64,000 nucleotides of DNA from Pseudomonas frederiksbergensis (GCF_003732705.1 NZ_MOBR01000017.1:186001-250000); one strand, 5' to 3'; shown: positions 42,934 to 52,509, numbered from the stretch's first letter. Numbers and translations: made by a program. Notes: a model not told the origin generated them from the sequence alone.

Positions 42934-44642
42934 TTTTCTTCATCTTCAGCACCGGGATAAAACCGGTGCAGCAGGCTGTAGCGGTCATGCCGGACCTGAT
43001 CGACGCGCTCCTGAACCTGATGCGCCGGCAAGCCGAGCATAATCAGCGCATGGGAGGCGAGCATCAGGCTCGACTCCAACAGTTCCGGTACGACTTCATT
43101 GGCGCCAGCCGCTTTCAACTCGGCCCACTGACTGTCGTCCCGGGTGCGCACCAGGATCGGCACGCTCGAGTTGTATCGACGCGCTTCCTTCAGGATCAGC
43201 AAGGCAATATCCGTCTGATCCACGGCGATCACCAGCAACCGGGCTCGTTCCAGCCCCACGGCAGCCAGCAACTCGCCGCGCCGTGAGTCGCCGTAGTGCA
43301 CGCTGCTTTCGCCGGCGGCCGCTTCCTGGACCCGAACGGGGTCGTTGTCCAGGGCGATATAAGGTTGCTGCGCATTGTGCAGGAACCGTCCGATGGACTG
43401 CCCCACGCGACCGTAACCGCAAATCACCACATGGCTGTGCAGCCCGGCGTTGAGTGCGCTGATTTCTTCAAGCTTCGCTTCTTCGTTGGGTTTACGGTGC
43501 AGGCGCGCGGCAATGCGTGGCGCGGCGCGCAGCAACAGCGGCGTGACCAGCATCGAACAGAACGTCGCGGCCAGCAGCAGGCCGCCAAGGTCGGCGGGCA
43601 TCAGTTGGTGTTGCTGCATCTGCGCCATCAAGGCAAAGCAGAACTCGCCGCCCTGGGCCAGCGCCAGACCACTGCGCCACGCGGTTTCGCCATCGCTGCC
43701 GCGCCATTTGACCAGCAGGGCCACCACGCTGCCCTTGATCAGCAGCAACCCTAGGGTCAGGCCGAGGATCAGCAAGCCGTGGCTGGCAAACAACTGCAAG
43801 TCGATCAGCATGCCGATACTGACGAAAAACAACCCGAGCAGGATGTCGCGGAACGGCCGAATATCAGCCTCGATCTGATGCCGGTAATGGCTTTCCCCCA
43901 GCAGCATCCCGGCGAGGAACGCGCCGAGGGCAGGGGAGAGGCCAAGCAGATGCGTCAACCAAGCAGTCAGCAGCACAATCACCAGCGCCAGCAGCACGAA
44001 CAGTTCCGCAGAACGGGACGCGGCGACTTCATGGAACAACCGGGGCAGCAACCAGCGACTGGCGAGCAGCAGGCCTACAAACAGCAAAACGGTCTTGGCC
44101 AGTGTCAGGGGGAGTGCCCAATACCAGGCTTGATCGCTGCTGCCGGCGAACACCGGCACCAAGGTCAGCAGCAACACCGCTACCACGTCCTGGAACAACA
44201 GCACGCCGATGGCATTCTGGCCGTGGCTGCTGAAAATCTCCCCCAGGCTGCCCAGCTCCTTGCTGACGATGGCCGTGGACGACAGCGCCAGACCGGCGCC
44301 GAGCAACAAGGCCGGGGTGACCGCCATGCCGAACAGCATCAGCAAGATCCCCAACAGCAGCCCGGAAATCAACACTTGCAGGCTGCCAAGTCCGAACACC
44401 ACCCGGCGCAGCGCGAGCATTTTCGACAGGGAAAACTCCAGTCCCAGGGAGAACAGCAGAAACACCACGCCCAGTTCGGCAAGGTCCGGCAGTTCGTCGC
44501 TTTCGTTCACCCAGTTGAATGCCGTCGGGCCGACCATCAGTCCCACGCAGAGGTAGCCCAGCACCGGCGGCAAGCGCAGGCGACGGAACAGCGCGATGAC
44601 TACCAGGGAGGAGGCGAGGATGATCAACAGATTGGCAAACAC
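42930..44642 (-). CDS. CPA2/Kef-type monovalent cation:proton antiporter
   Basis: This 570-residue membrane protein has an N-terminal Na_H_Exchanger domain with about twelve helices (residues about 1-385). A C-terminal RCK/TrkA-N regulatory domain follows, with NAD-binding VVICGYGRVGQSIGRFL (about 415-431). It probably exchanges potassium or sodium for protons; glutathione-adduct gating of the E. coli Kef type cannot be confirmed. The GTG start at 44642 is supported by GGAG six bases upstream. Confidence 0.9.
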   Translation of the reverse strand: MFANLLIILASSLVVIALFRRLRLPPVLGYLCVGLMVGPTAFNWVNESDELPDLAELGVVFLLFSLGLEFSLSKMLALRRVVFGLGSLQVLISGLLLGILLMLFGMAVTPALLLGAGLALSSTAIVSKELGSLGEIFSSHGQNAIGVLLFQDVVAVLLLTLVPVFAGSSDQAWYWALPLTLAKTVLLFVGLLLASRWLLPRLFHEVAASRSAELFVLLALVIVLLTAWLTHLLGLSPALGAFLAGMLLGESHYRHQIEADIRPFRDILLGLFFVSIGMLIDLQLFASHGLLILGLTLGLLLIKGSVVALLVKWRGSDGETAWRSGLALAQGGEFCFALMAQMQQHQLMPADLGGLLLAATFCSMLVTPLLLRAAPRIAARLHRKPNEEAKLEEISALNAGLHSHVVICGYGRVGQSIGRFLHNAQQPYIALDNDPVRVQEAAAGESSVHYGDSRRGELLAAVGLERARLLVIAVDQTDIALLILKEARRYNSSVPILVRTRDDSQWAELKAAGANEVVPELLESSLMLASHALIMLGLPAHQVQERVDQVRHDRYSLLHRFYPGAEDEEN

Positions 44643-44850
44643 TGAAAACTCCGGTGAAGGATTCGGACTACCCCAGCGTAGAGGCAAAAAAAGTCCAGAG
44701 CATCGCGCAAACGCAATTGCGCGCAAATGATGTGCGTCAGGGAATTGCCGAAACCTTTTGAAATTGGTTCGCAGGCCCTGGGGGCGTTGGCTCGACGGTT
44801 GATGGCAGCGGGGCCTAGAATGAAACCCTACTTTATCGGGTCTGTTTGTC

Positions 44851-45108
44851 ATGCCTCCTGAATGTCAGTTGTTCGGAACCCTGGGTTGCCATCTCTGTGA
44901 AATTGCCGAAGCCGAACTGATGCCCTTGGTCGAGCACGGTTTGATGGTGGAATTGGTGGATATCGCGGAAAACGAGGATTGGGTCGAAGACTACGGCCTG
45001 CGTATCCCGGTGCTGCGACGCCTCGATACCGGCGCTGAACTGGATTGGCCCTTCGACGCCGAGCTGGTCGTCAGATTCTTGGGCTTAGAGAATTCCCACT
45101 TGTCGTAG
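44851..45108 (+). CDS. Small glutaredoxin-like protein (DUF836)
   Basis: This 85-residue thioredoxin-fold protein has a CHLC active site (Cys13 and Cys16 in GTLGCHLCEIAEAEL) and the cis-Pro region RIPVLRR. It belongs to the glutaredoxin-like DUF836 family; its reductant and target are unknown. It starts at 44851, divergent from the antiporter gene. Confidence 0.88.
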   Translation: MPPECQLFGTLGCHLCEIAEAELMPLVEHGLMVELVDIAENEDWVEDYGLRIPVLRRLDTGAELDWPFDAELVVRFLGLENSHLS

Positions 45109-45240
45109 CGACATGTTCATCCATTGGCGAAAAACAGGTTATTCGGTTACTGTATGTTCATACAGTTATTCGGGTTGCCTGCCATGCGTCCTCCTTTTAC
45201 GGATTTGGCCAGGTGATCCCGCTAGTCAGAGGGATGAGCC

Positions 45241-45549
45241 GTGGTCAATGTCGAACAATTGAAGAACAGCGTGAACCGGATGTCGATCGAGGTGGTGCGC
45301 GAGGCGGTGATCGAACTGCGCCTGGATGGCCTGGTCACTGAAGGTAAAACCCCCTTCAACAAGCTGCATTTCAACACCTGTTTCGCCGAAATCGAAGCCT
45401 TGTTCCAGCGTGCGGGTTATCACCGGCAGCTGGATGTGGTGGGTTATCAGGGCTTGATGTATGCGCTTTACGATCCCGGTCGCTGGGAAGCAGTGGATGT
45501 CCTGCGCTGGCTCAAGGAATTTACCGAAGCAGCCGCGCGGACCGCTTGA
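45241..45549 (+). CDS. Conserved hypothetical protein
   Basis: This 102-residue, mostly helical soluble protein starts with GTG at 45241, backed by AGAGGG seven bases upstream. It has no membrane segment or recognisable catalytic motif. Visible features are a central NKLHFNTCFAEIEALFQ segment and a tyrosine-rich YHRQLDVVGYQGLMYALYDPG stretch. It lies 71 bases before the pseudouridine synthase gene on the same strand. I do not recognise a function. Confidence 0.75.
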   Translation: MVNVEQLKNSVNRMSIEVVREAVIELRLDGLVTEGKTPFNKLHFNTCFAEIEALFQRAGYHRQLDVVGYQGLMYALYDPGRWEAVDVLRWLKEFTEAAARTA

Positions 45550-45620
45550 GGAATCTGCGCTAGGTTCGCTCCGGCCGCTGTTGGATAATGCCGCCCTGTA
45601 TTGAGGGTTAGAGCGTTCGT

Positions 45621-46511
45621 ATGTCCACTTCATCGTTTTCCGCCGCACACAGCCAAGCCAGTACCCTGTACCTGCCACCCGGCCCATGGCAGACCGTACT
45701 CGATTGCCTGTGCGAGCATTTCGGCGCCATCGGCCGTGAACAATGGCTGGATCGCATCGCTCGCGGCCGTGTCCTTGACGGCCAGGGTCAGCCGATCGCC
45801 CTTGATCTGCCGTACAAGGAAGGCCTGCGGATTCATTATTTCCGTGAGGTGCCGGACGAAAAGCCGATCCCGGTGGTCGAGTCGATCCTGTACGCCGACG
45901 AGCACTTGGTGGTCGCAGACAAACCGCACTTTCTGCCCGTGACGCCGGCTGGCGAATACGTGGAGCAGACCCTGCTGCGGCGATTGATCCACCGGTTGGA
46001 TAACCCGCATCTGGTGCCGTTGCACCGTATTGACCGGCATACGGCGGGGCTGGTGCTGTTTTCGGCCAATCCCCAGACGCGTTCGGCGTATCAGTCGTTG
46101 TTTCCGACGCGGCAAATCGAAAAACGCTACGAAGCGATTGCCCGCGCGTTGCCTGAGTTGTCCTTCCCGTTGGTGCATAAAAGCCGTCTCGTGGACGGCG
46201 AACCGTTCTTCCGCATGCAGGAAGGCCCTGGCGTCAGCAATACCGAGACGGCGGTCGAGGTCCGGGAGAAAAACGGCGAACTCTGGCGTTATGGGCTCTA
46301 CCCGGTCACGGGCAAGAAGCACCAGTTGCGGGTGCACATGACGGCCCTGGGCGCCAGTATCTGCAATGATCCGTTCTATCCTCAGGTACTCAAGGACGTC
46401 GAGGATGACTACGCCAACCCCTTGAAGCTGCTGGCCCAGGGGCTGCGTTTTGTAGACCCGGTCACCGGCCAGGAACGTGTCTTCGAGAGCACCATTACGT
46501 TGCAGTGGTGA
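45621..46511 (+). CDS. RluA-family pseudouridine synthase
   Basis: This 296-residue RNA-modifying enzyme has the RluA catalytic motif LHRIDRHTAGLVLF, with the nucleophilic Asp. A later motif is GKKHQLRVHMTALG. An N-terminal S4-like segment (EQWLDRIARGRVLDGQGQP) is shortened. The substrate position in rRNA or tRNA cannot be assigned from sequence alone. A bidirectional terminator follows. Confidence 0.9.
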   Translation: MSTSSFSAAHSQASTLYLPPGPWQTVLDCLCEHFGAIGREQWLDRIARGRVLDGQGQPIALDLPYKEGLRIHYFREVPDEKPIPVVESILYADEHLVVADKPHFLPVTPAGEYVEQTLLRRLIHRLDNPHLVPLHRIDRHTAGLVLFSANPQTRSAYQSLFPTRQIEKRYEAIARALPELSFPLVHKSRLVDGEPFFRMQEGPGVSNTETAVEVREKNGELWRYGLYPVTGKKHQLRVHMTALGASICNDPFYPQVLKDVEDDYANPLKLLAQGLRFVDPVTGQERVFESTITLQW

Positions 46512-46536
46512 TCGATACCGCACTTTTCTTCGGACA

Positions 46537-46567
46537 CGAAAAAGCCCGCATTTAGCGGGCTTTTCTG
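46537..46567 (+). terminator. Bidirectional terminator after the pseudouridine synthase gene
   Basis: The stem AAAAGCCCGC/GCGGGCTTTT with a 5-base loop is followed by T-rich sequence on both strands. It serves the pseudouridine synthase (+) and lipoprotein (-) genes. Confidence 0.88.
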
Positions 46568-46589
46568 TATCCGATTGTCACCGCAAAGA

Positions 46590-46811
46590 TTACAAGTCTT
46601 TAACGGTACGAACCTGATCCTTGTTGATGCGCGTGTGCTTGCCGTCCAGCTGTTCGAACTCGTAGAAACCCGACTCTTCATCGAATTTAGGTTGGTCGAC
46701 GGCCTGGATTTCACGACCATCATTCAAGGTGATCACTGTTGGCGATGCGCAACCGGCGAGGGTAGCGAGGCCCAGTGCGAGCATGAAAGTGGCGAGGGTC
46801 CGTTGAGTCAT
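46590..46811 (-). CDS. YgdI/YgdR-family small lipoprotein
   Basis: This 73-residue protein has a lipoprotein signal peptide ending in the lipobox LAGC (lipidated Cys21). A short SH3-like DUF903 domain follows: VITLNDGREIQAVDQPKFDEESGFYEFEQ (split here at ITLNDGREIQ and GFYEFEQLDGK). The family is common in proteobacterial outer or inner membranes and has no established function. It starts at 46811. Confidence 0.93.
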   Translation of the reverse strand: MTQRTLATFMLALGLATLAGCASPTVITLNDGREIQAVDQPKFDEESGFYEFEQLDGKHTRINKDQVRTVKDL

Positions 46812-46888
46812 GAGTGTGTCTCCGAATATGAATTCTTTTGGTTACTGAGCTTGTAGACGTATGCAACGCGCGCAAGTTCCTTCTCGTG

Positions 46889-47491
46889 TCAGTCTGACAC
46901 AGTGTTGTGTGCAGTTAACAGTTCGGGTGTGTTCAGATTGGCCAGGCGAGGGTCATTGTCCGGGCATTGCAGGGCGGAGGCGCCCAGTTGCCGCATGATT
47001 CTGCCTGGGCTGCGTTCGCCCTCGTTCCAGGCATTTTCGAACGCATCTGAAAGGGCGACGGGAATAATGCACAACAAAGGTTCCCAATGGTCGCCGTGGC
47101 GCAGCATCAGTGGTTTGTCCGGATGCCGGGCGGCGGTTTCGCGCATGTCTTGAAGCAGGGCGGCATCAATACGCGGCACATCACAGGGTAAAACCAGCAA
47201 ATGAGTATGGCGGGCGGCCTTCAGGCCGGCACGGATACCGGCCAGCGGCCCAGGAAAACCGGCGTGATCATCAACCACCAGTTGGTCGGCGTACGGTGCG
47301 TATTTTTCCTGGTTTCTGTTGCAGGAGATGATCAAGTCATCGCTCAGGGCGCGGGTCTTGCGATGCAGATGCGCAATCAACGGTTCGCCGTGCCACTCGA
47401 TCAGCCCTTTGTCCTGGCCGCCCATGCGCTGGCCACGCCCACCCGCCAGGAGCAGAATTGAACAGGTCGGCAGCGGTGTATTTGAAGTCAT
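46889..47491 (-). CDS. mobA: MobA, molybdenum cofactor guanylyltransferase
   Basis: MobA attaches GMP to molybdopterin to form the bis-MGD cofactor. The protein has 200 residues. The nucleotide-binding loop LLAGGRGQRMGGQDKGL is near the N-terminus and the metal-binding Asp lies in LPCDVPRID. It is divergent from moaB-moeA across an 81-base gap, so the cofactor genes share one control region. It starts at 47491 with GGAGAG upstream. Confidence 0.95.
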   Translation of the reverse strand: MTSNTPLPTCSILLLAGGRGQRMGGQDKGLIEWHGEPLIAHLHRKTRALSDDLIISCNRNQEKYAPYADQLVVDDHAGFPGPLAGIRAGLKAARHTHLLVLPCDVPRIDAALLQDMRETAARHPDKPLMLRHGDHWEPLLCIIPVALSDAFENAWNEGERSPGRIMRQLGASALQCPDNDPRLANLNTPELLTAHNTVSD

Positions 47492-47572
47492 GGCAGCTCT
47501 CCATGGGGGCGGCGAAAAAATGAGGCGCTGTGATATAACACCGGGCTGTTTCCCCTACAACTGGACGAGCCT

Positions 47573-48112
47573 ATGAAAGCCAAGGCTGATGTACCTTTCG
47601 CGCCGCTCAATATCGCGGTGCTGACGGTCAGCGATACCCGGACCCTGGAAACCGACACCTCTGGCCAGGTCTTTGTCGACCGCCTGAGCGCTGCCGGTCA
47701 CAACCTGGCGGCACGGGTGCTGCTTAAAGATGACCTGTACAAAATCCGTGCGCAAGTCGCCACCTGGATTGCCGATGACGTGGTTCAGGTCGTGCTGATT
47801 ACTGGCGGCACCGGGTTCACCGGCCGCGACAGCACGCCGGAAGCCGTCAGTTGCCTGTTGGATAAGCAAGTCGATGGTTTTGGTGAGTTGTTCCGGCAGA
47901 TTTCCGTGGCGGACATTGGCACCTCGACCGTGCAGTCCCGGGCATTGGCCGGTTTGGCCAATGGCACGCTGGTCTGCTGCTTGCCGGGTTCGACGAACGC
48001 CGTGCGTACTGGCTGGGATGGCATTCTGGCCGAGCAACTCGATTCGCGGCACCGTCCGTGTAATTTCGTTCCTCATCTGAAACAGGCGGCACCCTGTGAA
48101 TCCCGCGGGTAA
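47573..48112 (+). CDS. moaB: MoaB, molybdopterin adenylyltransferase-type protein
   Basis: This 179-residue protein of the MoaB/Mog fold works in molybdopterin adenylylation. Motifs are VLTVSDTRTLETDTSG at the N-terminus, ITGGTGFTGRDSTPEAV in the active-site loop, and CLPGSTNAVRTGWDGIL. It overlaps moeA by 17 bases, giving a tightly coupled moaB-moeA unit like P. aeruginosa moaB2-moeA2. Confidence 0.95.
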   Translation: MKAKADVPFAPLNIAVLTVSDTRTLETDTSGQVFVDRLSAAGHNLAARVLLKDDLYKIRAQVATWIADDVVQVVLITGGTGFTGRDSTPEAVSCLLDKQVDGFGELFRQISVADIGTSTVQSRALAGLANGTLVCCLPGSTNAVRTGWDGILAEQLDSRHRPCNFVPHLKQAAPCESRG

Positions 48113-49322
48113 GCCTGGCAAAACCGGCAGCTTGATGCCGGTCGAGGTGGCACTGGCACGCTTGCTGGAAATGGCCGAAGCGGCACCGATCCGCGAGCGT
48201 GAACACTTGCCGCTGGCACAGGTTCAGGGTCGTGTGCTGGCAGAGGATCTGATTTCGACGCTGGACCTGCCGCCCTGGCCCAACAGTGCCATGGACGGTT
48301 ATGCCTTGCGTCTGGCTGACTGGAACGGAGAGCCATTGGTGGTCAGTCAGAAGATTTTCGCTGGCCAGGCCCCACAACCGTTACAGCCAGGGACCTGTGC
48401 GCGAATCTTCACCGGTGCGCCGGTGCCCGCGGGTGCCGATTGCGTCGAGATGCAGGAGAACGCCGAGGTCCAGGCGGATGAGCGCGTGCTCTTCACCGAA
48501 ACCATGACGCCGGGCCAGAACATTCGTCCACAGGGCCAGGAAACCACCGTCGGCGAGTTGGTCCTGTCTGCCGGTACGCGTCTTGGCCCCATTGAGCAGG
48601 GGCTGGCGGCGTCACTGGGGTGTGCTGAACTTGCGGTAGTGCGCAAGGTTCGTGTGGCGGTGCTGTCCACCGGTGATGAGCTGATCGAACCCGGTCAGGC
48701 GTTGGGCCCGGGACAGATCTACAACAGCAACCGTGTGTTGCTTTGCAGCTGGTTGCAGCGTTTGGGCTGCGAGGTGATTGATGCCGGCATCCTCGTGGAT
48801 GATCTGGCGATAACTCGTGCTCGCTTGGGCGAATTGACCCATGTCGATCTGATTTTGTCCACGGGCGGTGTGTCCGTGGGGGAGGCCGACTTCCTGGGCA
48901 TTGCCTTGCGCGAAGAAGGCGAGCTGGCCTTGTGGAAGCTCGCGATCAAACCCGGCAAACCGCTGACGTTTGGGCATTTCCGTGGCGTACCGGTGATTGG
49001 TCTGCCGGGTAACCCAGCCTCCACGCTGGTGACCTTTGCCCTGCTGGCGCGGCCTTATCTCCTGCGCCGTCAGGGTGTCCAAGAGGTCGAACCGCTGAAA
49101 TTCCCGGTGCCGGCAGGGTTTGTCTGGCCCAAGGCTGGCAATCGACGGGAGTACCTGCGTGGGCGCATCGAGAGCGGTCGGGCAACCATTTACAGGAATC
49201 AGAGTTCCGGCGTACTGCGCAGCGCCGCCTGGGCTGAAGGCCTGGTGGAAGTGCTGGAAGACCGCACATTGATCGAGGGGGAATACGTCAACTTCATCCC
49301 CCTGAGTGAAGTCTTGGGTTAA
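48096..49322 (+). CDS. moeA: MoeA, molybdopterin molybdenumtransferase
   Basis: MoeA inserts molybdate into adenylylated molybdopterin. The protein has 408 residues. Domain motifs include LPPWPNSAMDGYALR, IFTGAPVPAGADCVEMQE, LSTGDELIEPGQALGPGQIYNSN (in part) and the MoaB-like loop STGGVSVGEADFLG. The C-terminal domain IV ends near 49300. It starts inside the end of moaB. A hairpin (GCAAGCCCGG/CCGGGTCTTGC) at 49332-49361 without T-run may mark the transcript end. Confidence 0.95.
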   Translation: MNPAGKPGKTGSLMPVEVALARLLEMAEAAPIREREHLPLAQVQGRVLAEDLISTLDLPPWPNSAMDGYALRLADWNGEPLVVSQKIFAGQAPQPLQPGTCARIFTGAPVPAGADCVEMQENAEVQADERVLFTETMTPGQNIRPQGQETTVGELVLSAGTRLGPIEQGLAASLGCAELAVVRKVRVAVLSTGDELIEPGQALGPGQIYNSNRVLLCSWLQRLGCEVIDAGILVDDLAITRARLGELTHVDLILSTGGVSVGEADFLGIALREEGELALWKLAIKPGKPLTFGHFRGVPVIGLPGNPASTLVTFALLARPYLLRRQGVQEVEPLKFPVPAGFVWPKAGNRREYLRGRIESGRATIYRNQSSGVLRSAAWAEGLVEVLEDRTLIEGEYVNFIPLSEVLG

Positions 49323-49377
49323 TGCCTGCCAATGCAAGCCCGGTGAATCGAGCCGGGTCTTGCGTTCACTCTGTCGT

Positions 49378-49644
49378 TCAATGGGACAGCAGTGTCACGA
49401 CCTGATCGAACCGGCTGTTGGCGATCCATCCCAAAAGCCCCAGAGCCACGGCGCCCGCGCCGGCCGAGTAGGCCAGTCGGTGCTTGATGGATTTGACGTC
49501 ACTACGCACTTCGTCCATGTCTCTGCGGATGTACTTGAGGTGGGTTTCCAGCTCAACGACGCGAGGTTCCATATCGACTTCTCCGGCAGGTTTTGCGCTG
49601 TTTTTGAATTCAGCCTGATGAGCCCTTAGGGCGTTTGCATTCAT
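49378..49644 (-). CDS. Small coiled-coil membrane-anchored protein
   Basis: This 88-residue protein has a central coiled coil (about 28-60, VVELETHLKYIRRDMDEV). A C-terminal hydrophobic segment follows (about 61-77, YSAGAGAVALGLLGWIA). The shape recalls hemolysin XhlA-type or phage-like membrane-associated proteins, but there are no phage genes nearby. The start at 49644 has AAGGA about 10 bases upstream. The function is unknown. Confidence 0.7.
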   Translation of the reverse strand: MNANALRAHQAEFKNSAKPAGEVDMEPRVVELETHLKYIRRDMDEVRSDVKSIKHRLAYSAGAGAVALGLLGWIANSRFDQVVTLLSH

Positions 49645-49878
49645 TGCGTGCACATCCTTGTGTGGTTGTATTTTGATGATCGAAACCGCAGGCCCCAAAG
49701 GTGTACCAATCACCGGGCCCGGTCAATTAAGCCGATTCCTCAGATATTGTAAGAAAACGTACCGCCCTGTAGGACCCACGTCGCCGGGACTCTGAATTAA
49801 TTCAAGTTCTCCTGACTTTTTTGGGTGCCCGTGAGGTCAACATCTCCCATACGGATTCCAATCATAGGAGTGATAGCA

Positions 49879-50796
49879 ATGGGTGAGCGCAAGGCGCTGT
49901 TGATTCTGCATGGCAAGCAGGCACTCAACGAGGAAGTCCGCGCGGCCGTTGAAGGCAAGCGCAAGCAAGGATGGGAGCTGGCCGTTCGGCTGACCTGGGA
50001 GGCCGGCGATGCCGGGCGCCTGGTGGATGAAGCGCTGGCCGCCGGTTACAGGCAGGTGATTGCCGGTGGCGGCGACGGTACCTTGCGTGATATCGCCGAA
50101 GCCATGGCGGCGCATTCAAGCGATGCCAGTCTGGTGCTGATGCCGTTGGGCACCGCCAACGATTTTGCTCGCGCCGCCGGTATTTCTCTGGAACCCGCTC
50201 AGGCATTGGAACTGCTGGACAGTGCACCGAGCGCCATCGATCTGGGAACCGTCGGCGGACAGGCGTTCCTGAACATGGCCACCGGCGGATTTGGCAGTAA
50301 CGTCACCGCCAACACCTCGGAGGACCTGAAAAAGATCCTGGGCGGTGCGGCGTATCTGTTCACCGGTTTATCGCGCTTCAGTGAGTTGCATGCCGCTTAT
50401 GGCGAATTGCAGGGGCCGGACTTTCATTGGCGTGGCGAATTGTTGGCATTGGGCATCGGCAATGGCCGACAGGCCGGTGGCGGTCGTGTGTTATGCCCAC
50501 AGGCGTTGGTGGATGATGGGCTATTGGATATCAGCATTCTGCCGGCACCCCAGGAAGTGGTCGGCACATTGAAGAACTTGCTGACGGAGGGCTTCGGCAT
50601 CGACAGCATGTTCGTGCGAGCCCGTTTACCGTGGGTCGAGATCAAAGTCTCGGAAGGTCTGCATATCAACCTGGATGGCGAACCCCTGGAGGGCGACAAC
50701 TTGCGTTTCGAGGCGCGTCCGGCGGCGTTGCGGGTGCATTTGCCAGCGAACTCGCCACTGCTGGGTTCATCGCCAGTCGTCAATCGTCCAGACTGA
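49879..50796 (+). CDS. YegS-like diacylglycerol/lipid kinase
   Basis: This 305-residue member of the DAGK_cat family phosphorylates lipids such as phosphatidylglycerol or diacylglycerol. The nucleotide motif is VIAGGGDGTLRDIAEAM (about residues 63-79), followed by PLGTANDFARAAG. The C-terminal half shows GNGRQAGGGRVLCPQALVDDGLLD and the late NLDGEPLEG. The start at 49879 has TAGGAG nine bases upstream. Its end overlaps the convergent response regulator gene by 17 bases. Confidence 0.9.
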   Translation: MGERKALLILHGKQALNEEVRAAVEGKRKQGWELAVRLTWEAGDAGRLVDEALAAGYRQVIAGGGDGTLRDIAEAMAAHSSDASLVLMPLGTANDFARAAGISLEPAQALELLDSAPSAIDLGTVGGQAFLNMATGGFGSNVTANTSEDLKKILGGAAYLFTGLSRFSELHAAYGELQGPDFHWRGELLALGIGNGRQAGGGRVLCPQALVDDGLLDISILPAPQEVVGTLKNLLTEGFGIDSMFVRARLPWVEIKVSEGLHINLDGEPLEGDNLRFEARPAALRVHLPANSPLLGSSPVVNRPD

Positions 50797-51439
50797 TGAT
50801 TTGCTCACGCACGGCGAACAGCACCAGGCCGGCCACGTCGTAGATCTGCAGGCGTTTCATGATCTGCGAGCGATGGGTTTCGACGGTCTTGATGCTCAAG
50901 CCCAGGCCGTTGGCGATTTCCCGGGTGGATTTGCCACGCACGATCAGTCGCAGGATTTCCAGTTGGCGTGCCGTCAGGTTATGGGCGTCCGGGATGGGCG
51001 CCTGGTTTTTCTGGGTGCGGATCAGCGCCTGGTTGATCACGGTGTGGGCGATGGCCGGGCTCAAGTAGCGCTCGTTGTTGCGCAAGGCGTCCAAGGCGTG
51101 TTCGAGCTCAGTGGCCGTGGTGTCCTTGAGTAAGTATCCATGAGCCCCGGATTCCAGTGCCTGCATGATCAGAGTCGGGTCGGTGTGCATCGACAGGATC
51201 AGCACTTTGCTCTGCGGGCGAACCTTTTTAAGGCGCTGCAAGGCTTCGAGGCCGCCGGTCTCCTTCATGGAGATATCCAGCAGGACGATGTCCGGGGACA
51301 GTTGCTCGACCATCTCCAGCAGTTGCGAGCCACCATTGGCCTCGCCGATTACCGCGTAGCCGGGAATATCCAGCACCAGAGCGCGCACGCCTGCCCGGAT
51401 CAGCGAGTGGTCATCCACCAGAAGTAAGTTACAAGTCAA
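50780..51439 (-). CDS. NarL/UhpA-type response regulator
   Basis: This 219-residue regulator has a receiver (LLLVDDHSLIR; phospho-Asp in IVLLDISMKETGG) and a LuxR-type HTH (LTARQLEILRLIVRGKSTREIANGLGLSIKTVETHRS, in part). It overlaps the kinase gene upstream by four bases, so the two form a coupled two-component pair. The regulated genes are unknown. It starts at 51439. Confidence 0.9.
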   Translation of the reverse strand: MTCNLLLVDDHSLIRAGVRALVLDIPGYAVIGEANGGSQLLEMVEQLSPDIVLLDISMKETGGLEALQRLKKVRPQSKVLILSMHTDPTLIMQALESGAHGYLLKDTTATELEHALDALRNNERYLSPAIAHTVINQALIRTQKNQAPIPDAHNLTARQLEILRLIVRGKSTREIANGLGLSIKTVETHRSQIMKRLQIYDVAGLVLFAVREQIISLDD

Positions 51440-52329
51440 CGCATAACCTTATTCGTACTGGCCCGCTCAAGCGCGCGGGGCGCCCAGGGGAAAAGTGCTT
51501 CGATTTGAGTGCCTTTGCCTGGCTCGCTGGCCACGGTCAAAGTCCCGCCCAATTGCTCGATCCGCTCCGACATCCCGGCCATTCCACGCTGTCCCTCGCG
51601 CCCGGGGTTTGCCGCGGGCGCAAAGCCCAGGCCGTCATCGCTGATCAGCAATGTCAGGCCTTGGGGCAAGCGTTGCACGCGTACCAGTAAATTGCTGGCC
51701 TCGGCATGGCGCAGGATATTGGTCACTGCTTCCTGAGTAATCCGGAAGGCGGCCACGGCCATTTCTTCCGGGATGCCGGTCAAGCGCTGATGGCATTCCA
51801 GGCTCCAGTGCACCGAGGTATTGGCCAGGGTCTTGAGCAAATGTGCCCGCAGGCTGGCTTCGAGGCCAAGACTGGTCAACTGCCGGGGATTGAGGATGGC
51901 TGAGACGTCGCGCACCTTGGTCAAGGTTTCTTCCAGGGTTTCACAGAGCACCGAGCACTGCCCCTGCAGATCTTCGGGCAGCCGGCGCTTGAGCCATTCA
52001 CTTTGGAGCTTTGCCGCTGTCAGCAATTGGCCGATGTCGTCGTGCAACTCGCGGCTGAGCCGATGGCGTTCGTTTTCCTGTACTTCCAGAAGCCGGTCGG
52101 CCAACTCTTGGGGCTGAAACTTGATCGACTTGCGCGACAGGCGATGCCCGACCCAGACACACGCCAGTGCTGCGATGTTGAGTAGCAGCAGGCTCGCTGG
52201 CAGGCGAGTGGACAAACCATAAACCAGCAGGCTGCCAAGCGCCGAGCAGGTACACAGCAACAGCGTGAACCGACGCGCGTTTTCTCGGGAGGGTGGCCAC
52301 GTGGTAATTGACTTGAGGCTGGCGTACAT
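51436..52329 (-). CDS. HisKA_3-type membrane sensor histidine kinase
   Basis: This 297-residue NarX/UhpB-subfamily kinase has two N-terminal membrane helices with almost no periplasmic part (about 20-58). A short linker leads to the HisKA_3 phosphoacceptor (SRELHDDIGQLLTAAKL) and a HATPase domain (FRITQEAVTNILRHA, ISDDGLGF, GQRGMAGMSERI). The lack of a sensor domain suggests detection within the membrane or in the cytoplasm. The ATG at 52329 is preferred; a longer frame would need a TTG codon at 52413. Confidence 0.87.
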   Translation of the reverse strand: MYASLKSITTWPPSRENARRFTLLLCTCSALGSLLVYGLSTRLPASLLLLNIAALACVWVGHRLSRKSIKFQPQELADRLLEVQENERHRLSRELHDDIGQLLTAAKLQSEWLKRRLPEDLQGQCSVLCETLEETLTKVRDVSAILNPRQLTSLGLEASLRAHLLKTLANTSVHWSLECHQRLTGIPEEMAVAAFRITQEAVTNILRHAEASNLLVRVQRLPQGLTLLISDDGLGFAPAANPGREGQRGMAGMSERIEQLGGTLTVASEPGKGTQIEALFPWAPRALERASTNKVMR

Positions 52330-52483
52330 AGCAGATGGAGCCAATGGATGTTCGCTGCGGGTAGATCCGTCATGGTGGCTGACGGGTCTCTGTCTGAAAA
52401 AAGGTTGGGTCAATCTTCGACTTCAATGGTGCAAGTCAGATGACGGAATCCAGCCCTGAAGTTTAGCCGTCGAGAATCGGTGT

Positions 52484-52509
52484 GCCATTAATTGAAGTCA
52501 ACTAATGGC
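52484..52509. promoter_or_regulatory. 26-base near-perfect palindrome
   Basis: GCCATTA (52484-52490) mirrors TAATGGC (52503-52509), and inside it TTGA mirrors TCAA around AG; 22 of 26 positions are symmetrical. The two-base centre is too short for an RNA hairpin, so a dimeric DNA-binding protein is the better explanation. It stands 155 bases before the kinase start. Confidence 0.6.
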